From: Ifrita kowaldi
Taxonomy: Eukaryota > Chordata > Aves > Passeriformes > Cinclosomatidae
Assembly (NCBI GenBank): GCA_013398055.1
Contig: VZRS01002379.1
Location: 1 to 64,000 of the forward strand
DNA length: 64,000 nucleotides
Direction: 5' to 3'
Below the pieces are notes generated by a model. The model was not told where the DNA came from, made no database searches, and saw only the letters and a list, made by a program, of their open reading frames with translations. Positions 34,262 through 45,155 of this stretch are shown in pieces. Numbering within the stretch: the stretch's first letter is position 1; each line of letters starts with the position of its first letter. The translations under genes were made by a program, and so were the position numbers.

Positions 34262-35944
34262 GTCTGCGAAGAGAAGGTTGACATGGATTAAATGTGGAGT
34301 TTTCCCTCAAGAAGTTCCTGCCCATCAGGCAGAACCACAATGAGTGAGAAACTCGGTGATTCTGTCACAAATATAAATCGGAGATGTGAAAGGAGACATG
34401 GAAGTGTGACAGATCCCAATGCCCTGCAAATGGGGCTCAGCGAAACTAACGTGAGGGTGTTTCAAATACACCTGCTCTTGCTCGTTGTTCTCAGGAGCAG
34501 GCTCACAGTCGGCTTTTGTGGCTGAAGTCACCGATGAAAACCGGGCAACTGCGATAAATTTATTGCTTATGACCATGAGTGTAGCTGCAGGAGACTGGAT
34601 GATGATTTATGGTGGCGTGGCTATAAATTTTGCTCCTATCTCCTGGTCTGGGTGTATTTCATCCAGAAATATTTGATTCATAATCACTTTTTTTTTTCCA
34701 AAAGCCACTTGATCTTTAGTTTCACTGCATCAGCCAAAGAAGTAGAAAAATCACGTAAAACTCCCGTTGAACATTGTATTGATTGCAGGTGAGCAGTGTG
34801 CAGGACCTCTTGACCAGGAACTTTTGCACGGAAGTGTGAAAAATGAAGGAAGGAGGTGGAACGGTTTGCTCAGCGTTAGGCAAAAATCTGTGGCACAGGT
34901 GGAAAACCATCCCTGGTGATGTTTGCCCAGCCCCTATCATCATTCCTCCCCTGGCTTCTCAAGCCACTAATGAATTTGTGGGTTGTTGTCAGATTCCGTC
35001 ACCCAGCTGTGTCCTCTCCTTTCCTCGGCATTCCCAGGCTGGGAACGCAGCTGGGAGTCCGGATCAGGGAGCTGCACTCACACAGAGCTGCTCCTCAGAA
35101 CTGCCAAGGTGCTTCTCTGGATCCTGCCTCCAACAAAACCAGTGGTCCTCGAGCATCTCTTCCAATTTCTGCTCCCTCTGACTCTTGCAAATGGTTGTTC
35201 TGAGCCAGTACAAACTAAACAGATGTTTAAATGCTCACTCACTCTTATTTTTTTGTTTTATTTTTGTCCCCTCATTTTGCTTTTAGTTCGGATCACGACA
35301 GCTTTAGGTTGGGAGCTTTCAAGACCATTCACGGCTCTACTCGCAGCACCTCAAGGCAACCTCTATTTGCACATATCTCCAGAAGCAGCAGGAAAAAAGT
35401 TCCATTTTCCAAAAATTCCTCCCACTTCCTCTTCCCTGCGTGTGCCTCTAACCGCTGCTGTATATGCAGTTAATTGAAATGGTGTTTGTTTTATCTTGAA
35501 TAACCTTGTAATTGATTGAGGTGGTGGACACCGAGACTCCAGAGTCATTTACATACCTGTGCACGGAGCAGTAATTTCTGGGAGCCTTTCCACTGCTTTT
35601 TTTTTTTTTTTCACATTTTTTTCCCCCCGTGAAGAACTATAGGGCCCTGTCTGTGCATGTTTGCATATATCTATAGATACTGGCCTCCATACAGATCTCC
35701 CCACAGTCCATTCACTCTGGCTGCCACTGTCCATTTGCTGCTCCTTGGGATCTTATGTTACCTGGGCTGGGGAGACTCCTGGCACTCTTCCCTGCGAAAG
35801 AAAAACAGCCTGATTTGGGGAGTGCTCGCTCCGCACAAGGCCCCGATTGTGTGCGAGGGCCCAAAAAGTAACAAATGCACTTTAATTATGTTGGATGCTT
35901 GGTGGCTGGCTTTGCAAATCTTTTATTTGTTTTGAGAAGTGCCC

Positions 35945-35980
35945 CAGCAGCAGCAGCAGCAGCAGCAGCGGCAGCAGCAC
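35945..35980 (+). repeat. CAG trinucleotide repeat
   Basis: Eight CAG units, one CGG, two more CAG units and a CAC. Read as GCA it gives a poly-alanine run in a 66-codon frame (35875-36075) that is otherwise unremarkable, so the repeat is judged non-coding. It lies 36 bp upstream of a G-rich quadruplex motif. Confidence 0.97.
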
Positions 35981-36016
35981 TAAATTTTGTGTGCATTTGG
36001 GGAGCCTCACGGGCTT

Positions 36017-36039
36017 GGGCGGGGGGGAGGGAGGACGGG
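36017..36039 (+). other. G-quadruplex motif
   Basis: The plus strand has four runs of three or more G separated by short loops: GGG-C-G7-A-GGG-AGGAC-GGG. It is followed directly by the homeodomain-like word CTAATTAACT (36040-36049). This satisfies the standard G3+ N1-7 quadruplex pattern. Confidence 0.7.
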
Positions 36040-36506
36040 CTAATTAACTGGGCTGCTGTCAAGCTAATAAACTAATGGAGAGCTTAAACAAATACAAAAA
36101 TAAAGGAAGTAGACATGAGGGGGAAAAATAAAGTGACTAGACATGAAGTCTTGTGACGTGCATTTCCAGCTTCCATGAAAAGGTGGCCGTGGGCACCCAG
36201 AATTCTGCGGATGGAGTTTTCTGTCTCCTCGTTCAAGTGCCCCTTTTAGGAGGCAAAGGTTTAGCGGATCTCTCCAGGAATGAGTAACGAGAGAGGAGCT
36301 TTTCCCATCCTGCCCAGAAACCAATTCCAGCTCATCAGGGTTGTTCATTTTGGAAAAGAGTCAGATTCACATTCATGTGACAGAGGGGAGTGGAAAGCAA
36401 TCAATGTTTAAATCTTCTCTTTGCCAGGCCGAGATGTTACATAAGGTTGAGGAAAATGTTTTATTATCCCAGCTAAGCCTGAAGTGTCAGATACTGACGG
36501 CGTTTC

Positions 36507-36560
36507 GGAGACAGGATACTGGGCTTGATGGTCCAATAGTCTGACTCAGGCTGACAGATT
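36507..36560 (+). mobile_element. Ancient CR1/L3-type LINE tail
   Basis: The sequence GGAGACAGGATACTGGGCTT, then GATGGTCCAATAGTCTGACT and CAGGCTGACAG, matches the 3' end known from old CR1/L3 elements of turtles, crocodilians and other amniotes (pattern: GGACAGGATACTGGGCTAGATGG, then GACC, then GTCTGACCCAGTATGGC). It differs clearly from the young avian CR1 tails elsewhere in the window. It is very short and decayed, and probably predates birds. Confidence 0.75.
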
Positions 36561-39500
36561 TTCTCTCCCGCCCTCTCAGATTATTACTTGTTCTTTTTTG
36601 GTCCATTAGGTAGGAGGTGGTTTGAAACTCAAAAAGGTTAAAGCAGCACACACATTACTTTGGGACTGGGCTGGAAGGAACCTCCCAGTTCTGCTCATCC
36701 TGGGGCACCAGACAAATATAGAGCTTTGCTCATCTGATTTCTCAAGGCCTCCAGCTCCCATGATCTCATCCCGAGGTGGTACACGCTGCGATGGGGCAGT
36801 ACCTGTGCCCGAGCTCCTTGGGTTTGTCTCATCCTTCTTTGGCTCAGTGTTATTCCATGAGGCTTTAGGGAATCATATCCCAGTTTCACTGAAGTTTGCA
36901 ACCCTTTTATCACTCCAGTGAGTACTGCTTGTTCTACCTGCATTTCCCAAGGCTTATCTCAACTCTAGAGTTTACTTAAAAACTCACAGGGCTTTCAAAT
37001 GTTGTTGAACACTCAGTTATCTGACCCAGTGGTTAACAAAACACACGGTGCTCCGTGTTCCTCTTTGGGAAAATATTTACCAGCCAATATCTGTGTTATT
37101 TGGCCACCTTTGCTTATCAAACATAGAGAGGCTTGTGCTGAATAAACCAAGGGAGCCATTGCTGGATAATAACTCCAAAACCATCTTTTCAAATGCTAAA
37201 GAAAGGAAGTTTTGCATTTGGAGAGCTACAGGAGATGATGGGTGGTCCCAGGCAGCGTGGGACACGTATGGCTGGGATGACACAGCCCTGGAGCCGGGCC
37301 AGGCTCGGCTTGGAGCAGGCAGCCAATATTCCACATCTCCTGCAAAAGCATTTGACTGCCCCCTGATTTCCCTTTCATTTCCAGGGTGAAATATTGGCCC
37401 AGAGGTTTCTTCCCTGGCTTTGATGGCGCCTCCTGAGTGCGACAGCGAGGCAGAGGAGCAGAAAGATTTCGTGGTCTCAGAACAAAACAATCAAACCACA
37501 TTTTCAGGACTTATTTTCTGTCTGGAGATCTCTGCGTGGCCTGGTGGTTTCTTTTAAACTTGGAAAGGTTTGAAAGGCGGTGAGGTTGTTGGGTACATTC
37601 TTGCAGCCCTCCTCACTCATTCTCTGGGGTGTTGCAGACAGATTCTGGAGCGTGTTTCAGTCTGTCCCAAATCCCATCCCCTGCAACCTTCCTGAATCCA
37701 GTGTTTTCCTTCAGGAGTGTGGTGGTGAAGCCTCAGGCAGAGGCAGCAATCCCACACAGAGCTGCTCCAAAGATTTGGAAGGAGAAAGAGAAATCAAGAG
37801 CAGCCTTTTCCAGGAAGAAGGTTGATTTTGTGCATTTATTGTCATTTCTAAGGCACTTCAGGCTAGCTTTTGATGAATACATCTGAATTCATTCGTTTGG
37901 CTCTGGGAGCAGATTTTGGTTGCCTTTGGTTACTGCTGAGCGTGAAGATGCTGAGACACCACACAGATGAAAGGCACAGGCGTCACTGGAACAGAGGAGA
38001 AGCAAAACTTTCCATTTCACTCACAACAAAAGCTTTCATCTTCCTCAACCCAAATCTCGGAATTCTTTCTTCCCTCAAAAGCTGAGCTGTTCCCAACCTC
38101 ACATCCCAGCAGGAAAGACAGGGAAGAGCGGGATTGTGCCCATTACTCATTGCAGGATCATTTACCATCATCGCTCTGCTCCCTGTTACTGAGGAGCTCC
38201 TTCACTTGCAGCCCTGGCTCTGTCTCATCCTCTGCTGCTGCATCCATGGGGAATCTGACATTTTCCCATCCCTCCGTGTGCCCAGCTGGAATTCAGTGGC
38301 CTGCACAGAAGGAAAAGGGCTTTGGTCAGTATTTTTGAAGCCACTAAGGAAGTTTTATCCATGAGGATTGACCAAGGATTTCATCCCACTGCAGCAATGC
38401 TCAGGCTGGGTGATGAATATTCAAACTGAGTTGGGAGCTCTTTATTGAAACCCCCAAAAAATAACAAAACCCAAACCAAAAAAATCGAACACATCTTCGG
38501 TGGAGATAATTTGCATTTTTCTAATTCAAACATTTCAAAGGAATTTAAAACCTCATTTAAATCAGAAGATTTGAGATTGGAACTAGGAATGGTTGCTGAT
38601 GGAAAGGCTTGGGCCGTTAGGAATGGCAGCAGGAAGAATTGTTTGTCAGGAATGTTGAATTCCATTAACAAATCCTCCTGAAGCCAGGCTCCCTCTCCAC
38701 TCCTGATCCCAAATATCCATCCCTTGTGTACGGTGGTTAATGGGGTGGATCTGGACCTGGGATCGGAGGAGGAGATGTGGTTCAGCAGTAAAATAATGGA
38801 CAAGGAATTAAAAATAATTGACTGATCTGACACAGCCACCAACTGAAGGTCCCTGCTCGGTAACTGGGTGCTTTTGTCAGCAGTTTTAGACCATCCAAGA
38901 TATTTAATGAACTCTGTTTTTCAGTCCAACCTTTCCCTGTGCCATGATTTAACTTCACCTGTGGCAGAAAGATGTTCATGAGGAGGTTTTGGTGTGTGCT
39001 TCTCACCTTTTCCCTTGGTGCAATATACTTCCAGTTTATTTATTGTGGGCTTAGACATCATCTTCCTGTTTTGCTGGGCTTTGTTGTGGATGAGGGATAA
39101 GTGGAGGAATGGAGAGACTCAGACAGGCTGGTTTCAGGGCAGCTTTTCAGCTGAAGGGAACAGCACTTGAGGGTTTTGTGTGTTTGCTCGTGCAACCAAC
39201 TACAAGAGGTTTTAGCCTGTTAGGATAGAAAACTCCAATAAAACTGGGAAACAAAAGTTCCAGGTTTGTTGGCTCTCAGTGTTTTTGCTTTTTTTCTGAA
39301 GACAGCTGATATTTTCAAGCATTTACCTCAGCTATCTGGAAATCAATGGCTAGACCCTGCTCTGAGGCACTCTCAGATACGACACTATCTCCACGAGAGA
39401 TTCAGTGCAGTCAGTAAAAAGTTGTTAAAAAAACACATTCAGAGGGGTTTTTTTTGTTGTTGTTTTTTTTTTTTTTAATTTATTTTTAATTTATTCAAAC

Positions 39501-41600
39501 ATGCAAAAAGTGACTTGTGCACAGATCCAGCCTGGAGTTTCCAGCTTGAAAACACAGATCAGCATTTGGTCTTGCAGTCAGGCACAGATAAAATTCCAGT
39601 GTGTAACACTTCATTTAGTAGGGTATTAACCCCTGGGGAGCGTGGGGGAGCCCTTCAGTGAACAAAACTGCTCAGTGTGGAGCAGGTAAAAATATCTCTG
39701 CAAGATTTTTCCCCCTGTGTGTGACAATGGTGAGAAGGTGACCAGCCCAGCTCCAATCCGTTTGTTTAACTTGCTGGGAATTAATCAGAGCACCCTGGGA
39801 TTAATAATTACTTAATCAAATAATCGCTTCGTGACTCCAACACTTATCTTTTTTTTCTTGCCTCCAAGCAGGCTGGAAATAAGAGCCGTGAATATGTAAA
39901 TTGGAACTGATTAGAGGATTAGGTTTCACTCTTTTTTTTTTTTATTATTTGGAATAAAAACAGCCTGCAGATCCCTCCAAGCCAAGCCGTGTCTCTGAAT
40001 TACAACACCAGCGCCTGTCGGCTGTGATAATTTCACTTCATTAAGTTCCAGATATAAATAGGGAACGGTTCTTATTTTTTTTCCATGCACCACCTTTAAT
40101 AAGCAGGGCCTGGAAACACAGGGGTTATTGATCCACGCAGCCATCGGGCCTTCCCCAGCCTGTGGAGCAGGGCAGGAGGACCAACCCCTTCTACCTGCTG
40201 CCTTCTGCAGCCGGGGACAATCCAGCTCTGTTGAATCCATTGGAAAAGCTGTGGCAGGAACGGCCAAAAAAGCGTTGGAAAAGTGGAAGTGGCGCTGCCC
40301 CGTTCATAGCAAAGCAAATCAAAATTATTTGATAGGCCCTGACAGCGAGAAATGTCAGTGGGGATTGCAAGGGGAGGAATTGTTCAGGTGGCCCCAAAAA
40401 ACTCCCTGGCAGTGCTGAGCATCCTTAGTGCCCACAAATCCACAGGGAAGGCTCATGCCAAGCATCCCTGGAGATCTTCCTGCCATAGCAAGGCCAGGAT
40501 TTTAAAAAGTCCTGTCCACAGCCCAGAATGTGCCTCCCCCAGGAGGAGTTTTAACCAGGCCATGCTGTCATATCAAGGAGGGTTTGCATTTTAGGTTGTA
40601 ACCAGTTGTCTGGAAATCTGAGGGTTCCCTGCTCTGGAATAGGGAGCTCACACCCTCATCAGGAAAGTTTCCCTTTCCCTCATGATTTACAGATTCATAG
40701 CAGGACATTTAAGGCCAAAAGTACTTTAGTGAAGCTCAGGAAAGAGTTCAGAGGCAGAACAGAACCATTATTTTCTCAGAATTTAAGGGTTGTATTATTT
40801 CATTTCCTACATTTGGGAATGGCTCGTAGCTAAGGACACAGAATAAAAAGGAGCTCCTAATCTTGCACTAAAAGTTTTGCCATGAATAAAAAGAAGCTCG
40901 GGAGTGGGGGATTGCTGGTGCTACGAGCAGCTCCTGAGGACAAATGTTGTCAGATCTGGGTGGATGTTGAGTGAAAATTAATTCACAGGGTCTTGTCTTT
41001 ATCCCAATTAAATGCCACAAAAAATCTCTATGGAACGTGGTTGTGGCCACACGTGGATCCCAGCCTTTCTCTGCCCAGGCATTGGCAGGAATTTCCCTGG
41101 ATGTCAGTGGATTTGCAGGTACCAGTTCACCTCTGTAAGGAAATAATAAAGTGTTCCCTCCCCTGAAAGCTTCTGGAGCTCAGATTTGCTTTTCCTCTGG
41201 TAAATGAGCCTTGGGAAGGCTGACAGCTTTGGGAGAGAGGTGCTAACCGAGGAGTGGGGAATGTGGAGGAGCTGTGCAAAGAGGGAGACTGAAAGCATTA
41301 AAATGAAATCTCTCAGTTTAGCTAAAGGAACCAAACATTACCATAAAGCAGCCCTGTGTCCTAAAAGCCCTGAGCAATTCTAACTAATGCAGAACGCTGT
41401 GATGAGAATTTTCAGTGAGAATTGATCCTGGTTCTGAGATGACACAATGGAATAACCAACCTCCAGCACAGACAAGCTGAGATTTGATTATTCCTTTCCA
41501 TGGCCTGCTGGAAGTCAGGAATAATCCTAACCTACCTCTGATGCCAAGCAGGAGTTTATCCAGCAGCGTACAGTGGGAATTCCAGGGAGAGAAATGGAAC
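36561..41600. other. Non-coding unique sequence
   Basis: No gene is recognised. T-rich tracts lie at about 39447-39490 and 39931-39945, and A-rich ones at about 38450-38485. The open frames are under 155 codons on both strands without domains. There is no young CR1 in this interval. Confidence 0.5.
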
Positions 41601-41738
41601 CACAGAATCATGGAATGGTTTGGGTGGGGAGAGACCTTAAATCCATCCCATTCCACCCACACCTTCCACTATCCCAAATTGCTCCAAGCCCTGTCCAACC
41701 TGGCCCTGGATGCTTCCAGGGATCCAGGGGCAGCCCCA
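41601..41738 (-). mobile_element. CR1: CR1 LINE fragment, 3' end
   Basis: CR1 3' end in minus orientation. On the plus strand it starts CACAGAATCATGGAATGGTT and continues through a variant GGTGGGGAGAGACCTTAAAT, ACACCTTCCACTATCCCAAA and TCCAACCTGGCCCTGGATGC to GATCCAGGGGCAGCCCC. The CCATGGGCAGGG block is deleted relative to its neighbours. It is 5'-truncated. Confidence 0.92.
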
Positions 41739-42580
41739 AACCCTTGAATGGATGCTCACTTTGTGTAAATTCAAGTTTGAAAGCTTGAAGTATTTTTTTA
41801 CTGTTGCCCCACACATGGGGCTCGTTAGGGAGCTCCGACTGCTCCAGCAGTTCTTAAGGATTTAGGAGGAATTGCAATTCAGGAGTGAAAACTTAGGCAC
41901 TACAACTAATTCTTATAAGCACCTTGTGGGTCGTGTGTGCGTTTCACAGACATTTTCTGAAGAACTTGGATGGTGATTTCCTGAAAAAAAAAAGAAAATA
42001 GGGAAAGAAAAAGCCTTGCTGTGAAAGTGCAGCGCTGCTCAGAGAAACCTTGATGCCTTTACCAGCATTCCCAGGTACTTTGGGGCTAGGTGTGCTTGAA
42101 ATTGAAGTCCAGGAATTAGAGAACACAAACTTCATTTATGCAGGGGCAACTGGAAAACGTGAATGCGTTTCCATGGAGATGGGGTGATTTCCTTTCCCAC
42201 AATTCAAGTCTTTTCCACAGGTCCTGTTTCATTCTGCTCACCCTCATGTTTTGTTGAGAAGTTTTTGGGGGATTTCGATCTCAAGAGCTGGCCAAGCTCC
42301 AGGCAGAACAATGAAAAAGTGGTAAATCACTTTAATAGATATAGCACGAAGAAAGAAAGGAAGGCAGAGAAATGAAGGGACTGAAATCCAGCAGTCCCAG
42401 CACATCCATCAAACACAGAATGCTCCTCTTGAGGAACAGGAGGACTCGCCAGTGAAATACAGTGCAGAACTGGGATGCTGTTAGAGGGGCTCTGATGCCC
42501 AAGATGCCAGTCAGATTTAATGATAAAAACCACATTTTGATATTTTCTCCAAATTGTGGTGCTGAGGATGGTCACATTTG
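41739..42580. other. Non-coding unique sequence
   Basis: Unique sequence between two CR1 fragments. It contains an A tract at about 41983-41992, and nothing else is recognised. Confidence 0.5.
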
Positions 42581-42800
42581 AAGAATCACGGAATGGTTTG
42601 GGTTGGGAGGGACCTCAAAGCCCATCCCAGTGCCACCCCTGCCATGGGCAGGGACACCTCCCACTGTCCCAGGGGACTCCAGCCTGGCCTTGGGCACTGC
42701 CAGGGATCCAGGGGCAGCCACAGCTTCTCTGGGAACCTGTGCCAGGAACTCCCCACCCTCACAGGGGAGGATTCCTTCCTACTTCACCTGTGTCTTACTG
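42581..42800 (-). mobile_element. CR1: CR1 LINE fragment, 3' end
   Basis: Well-preserved CR1 3' end in minus orientation. On the plus strand it runs from AAGAATCACGGAATGGTTTG through GGTTGGGAGGGACCTCAAAG, CCCTGCCATGGGCAGGGACA, GGCACTGCCAGGGATCCAGG and TTCTCTGGGAACCTGTGCCA to CCCACCCTCACAGGGGAGGA and ATTCCTTCCTACTT. Its 5' (right-hand) truncation point is within a few bases of the 29-bp minisatellite that follows. Confidence 0.94.
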
Positions 42801-42808
42801 ACGGTTGG

Positions 42809-43146
42809 GAGTTACTTACACACAGCTTATTTACTGTGTGTTATTTACACACTGATCATTTATTGTGAGTTATTTACATGCTGATTATTTATTGTGTGTT
42901 ATTTACTCACTGATTATTCATTGTGAGTTATTTACACAGTTTATTTATTGTGTGTTATTTACACACTGATTATTTATTGTGAGCTATTTACACGCTGATT
43001 ATTCATTGTGTATTATTTAAACGCTGATTATTCATTGTGAGTTATTTACACACTGATTATTTATTGTGAATTATTTACACACAGTTTATTTCCTGTGTGT
43101 TATTTACACATTAATTATTTATTGTGTGTTATTTACACACAGTTTA
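42809..43146. repeat. 29-bp minisatellite, 12 units, forkhead-like motifs
   Basis: Twelve tandem units of about 29 bp with consensus GTGWGTTATTTACACACTGA plus TTATTTATT. From the second to the ninth unit, starts of the GTGTG/GTGTA type and the GTGAG type alternate, which implies a 58-bp higher-order dimer. Ten units contain TATTTAC (GTAAATA on the minus strand), which fits the forkhead core TRTTTAC. Unit lengths stay near 29 bp apart from a 27-bp fifth unit. The array begins at the truncated 5' end of a CR1 copy. Confidence 0.95.
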
Positions 43147-44419
43147 CAACACTTGGGTGGCTCTTGCAGCTCCTGGCGATGCCAGAGGTCTGTAGCAGGT
43201 GCCTCAAAGTCAGTTTGGTTGTTATGTTGTATCCAGAGCATGCCCCTCTCAGCAAATCTGAAATGGGTTTGGAATAATTTTTAGCAATGTACAAGGGACC
43301 AGAAATTACAGCATTTTAGTGGAGAATATTTTTATTGAAGACTTGCTTTTTTTTTCTTCATCTCTGCTCGAAAAGCACAGTATACACAACCTTTCTCCTC
43401 CAAAGCTGATAAATGGTTTAGCCATTATTTAAAGTTTGGGAAAAGGCAGCTACAGAAATAACATTTTAATGTATTCCAGATTAGACTTCATGCTATATTT
43501 GTAATAAAGACTTGTTTCCAACGTTGGTTGGCAGATCACTCGCAGGGACAATTATCCAAATAGCTATTAGGATACGATTGCGCTCATTTCCAGGCAGTGC
43601 GGGCTTGCCAGGACTCAGCTTGGCTGGCAGCTGGGTTTTGGTTTGACTTTTGGAGAAAACCACAAGAATTTGTCAGTCGCCTTGGCCGTAAGGGAGTCTC
43701 CTTGTCTTGAGGCTATTCTTTTTCCTGTGCAAGGAGAGGAGGCAGAACATGCTCTGCTTCAGTTTGGGTTCCTCTTGGTTTCGGTATCTTTCATCTCAAT
43801 GAGAGCAGGAGGAGAAGACTCAGGTGTGACCCAGGTGTGAGAATCTCTCCCATCATTCAGAAAAAGAGGAGGGTCAGGGGGGTCAGAGCCAACGTATTCT
43901 GGAGAGGGAGAACTGAGAAGAAAATCAAAGGTCATGGATTTCTTTTACTGGAGGAGGGAGCACTTAATGCCAAGCTAAATCAGTGTTAGCTGGGCCTGGA
44001 GACTCCCTCTCTCTCTGCCTTTTGCTAATGTGTCGCTTGGCAGCTCTGAATCACACTGGCTGCCTCAGTCAGGAGCTCGAGGCGAGGAACACCAACTCCC
44101 TGAGAAGGGAAAAGAGCTCCTTGTGCCAGGGAACATGTTCTGTGCTGAGGTGATGTCATTGTTTAAGTCACACAGGCAGTGCTCGGGAAGCTTTTTCATA
44201 TTGAGAGATAAGGAGGTCCACAAAGGCCCATGAATCTTCAAATAACTCCAGTTGTTCCCTTTTCTAGAACAGAACCAGATTCATTATTTATGGCCAGTCC
44301 AGCGTGGGTCCTGCTCAGACAGCAGGGAGCTTGGGGGCTCCTCTGTCCCTCTGTCCCAAGTTTTATAAAGCTCATTCCCAGCCTGTGAATCAGTTCAGTG
44401 ATGTTGCTCAGCGTTGTGA
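43147..44419. other. Non-coding unique sequence
   Basis: No gene is recognised. The segment at about 43480-43640 is unique and AT-moderate, with words such as AATAGCTATTAGGATACGAT. It could be regulatory, but nothing decisive is visible. Confidence 0.45.
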
Positions 44420-44686
44420 AATGGAGATAATGAAGCTGGAACCAAACCAGCAGGTTTGGATTAGATATTACAAAGAATTTCTTCCCTGTGAGGGTGGGCA
44501 GGCCCTGGCACAGGGTGCCCAGAGAAGCTGTGGCTGCCCCTGGATCCCTGGCAGTGCCCAAGGCCAGGCTGGACGGGGCTTGGAGCAGCCTGGGACAGTG
44601 GGAGGTGTTCCTGCCCGTGGCAGGGGTGGGATGAGATGAGTTTTAAGGTCCCTTCCAACCCAAACCATTCCATGATTCTGTGATAA
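44420..44686 (+). mobile_element. CR1: CR1 element with short 5' head
   Basis: CR1 3' region in plus orientation, about 265 bp and well preserved. It opens with AATGGAGATAATGAAGCTGG, followed by GATTAGATATTACAAAGAAT, TCTTCCCTGTGAGGGTGGGC, GGCCCTGGCACAGGGTGCCC and CCCAAGGCCAGGCTGGACGG, ending CCAAACCATTCCATGATTCT and GTGATAA. Its first 31 bases are identical to those of the copy at 19893-20153, and the left boundary is the same. Confidence 0.95.
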
Positions 44687-44984
44687 GTTTTGCGTTGTCG
44701 AAATGAGTTTATGAAAGGTGATGTGCTCCTTGTGGCAACAGAGGGCCTGATAAAGGATCCAAAGCTCCTTTGCTCTCCTGTGTCCCACAGCCAGATAAAG
44801 CTTTGGATAAACACAGCACAGCAGCTGCTAGGAGGGACCAGCACCTGTGAAACGTAACTTTCCAAACTCTGTGTTTCTCAAGAGGAGGAGAAGATTCAGG
44901 ACTGAAGCATCTCTTTCTTCCATTTGCATGTCACAAATAAAAACTGCATTATATAAACATTATATACACAGACACAGACACAGG
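44687..44984. other. Non-coding unique sequence
   Basis: Short unique interval that becomes AT-rich toward the microsatellite region. Nothing is recognised. Confidence 0.5.
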
Positions 44985-45103
44985 CACATATATAAAAATG
45001 TAAATAATAATTAAATATTAATAAATAAAAAATGAATAAATAAGTACAAATAAAATATAACTATAAAGCAAATATAAATATAAATATAAATGTAAAGTAA
45101 CTA

Positions 45104-45154
<51 letters not shown>

Positions 45155-45155
45155 A
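44985..45155. repeat. AT-rich low complexity ending in (AAAT)n
   Basis: Interrupted ATAAATA/TATAAA words from about 44985 lead into a pure (AAAT)n tetranucleotide tract at about 45103-45155, roughly 13 units. On the minus strand this gives an artefactual Leu-Phe-Ile-Tyr repeat. Confidence 0.95.

Larger units (their letters stand above)
31990..36506. other. Unique AT-rich stretch, candidate conserved non-coding segments
   Basis: No gene is recognised. The stretch is repeat-poor apart from poly-T/poly-A tracts (about 32320-32345, 32430-32457, 34688-34700, 35598-35625) and a 24-bp tandem duplication at 34214-34261. Segments that read like intact single-copy regulatory DNA lie at about 32240-32320, 32530-32700, 34480-34680, 35290-35560 and 35850-36110. 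They are low in CpG and free of decayed repeats, with homeodomain-type TAATTA/TTAATTA words. Short frames inside them (63 codons at 34485, for instance) have no recognised domain. Whether they are conserved needs alignment. Confidence 0.4.

Noticed and set aside
35875..36075. Poly-alanine protein
   Set aside because: The alanine run is the CAG repeat read in one frame. The flanking codons show no domain and no start context.
37240..37330. Possible CR1 fragment (GGGCCAGGCTCGGCTTGGAG)
   Set aside because: Only one CR1-like phrase is present. The CATGGCAGGG block, the GGTCCCTTCC block and the octamer tail are all absent.
45103..45155. Leu-Phe-Ile-Tyr repeat protein on the minus strand
   Set aside because: It is the translation of an (AAAT)n microsatellite.
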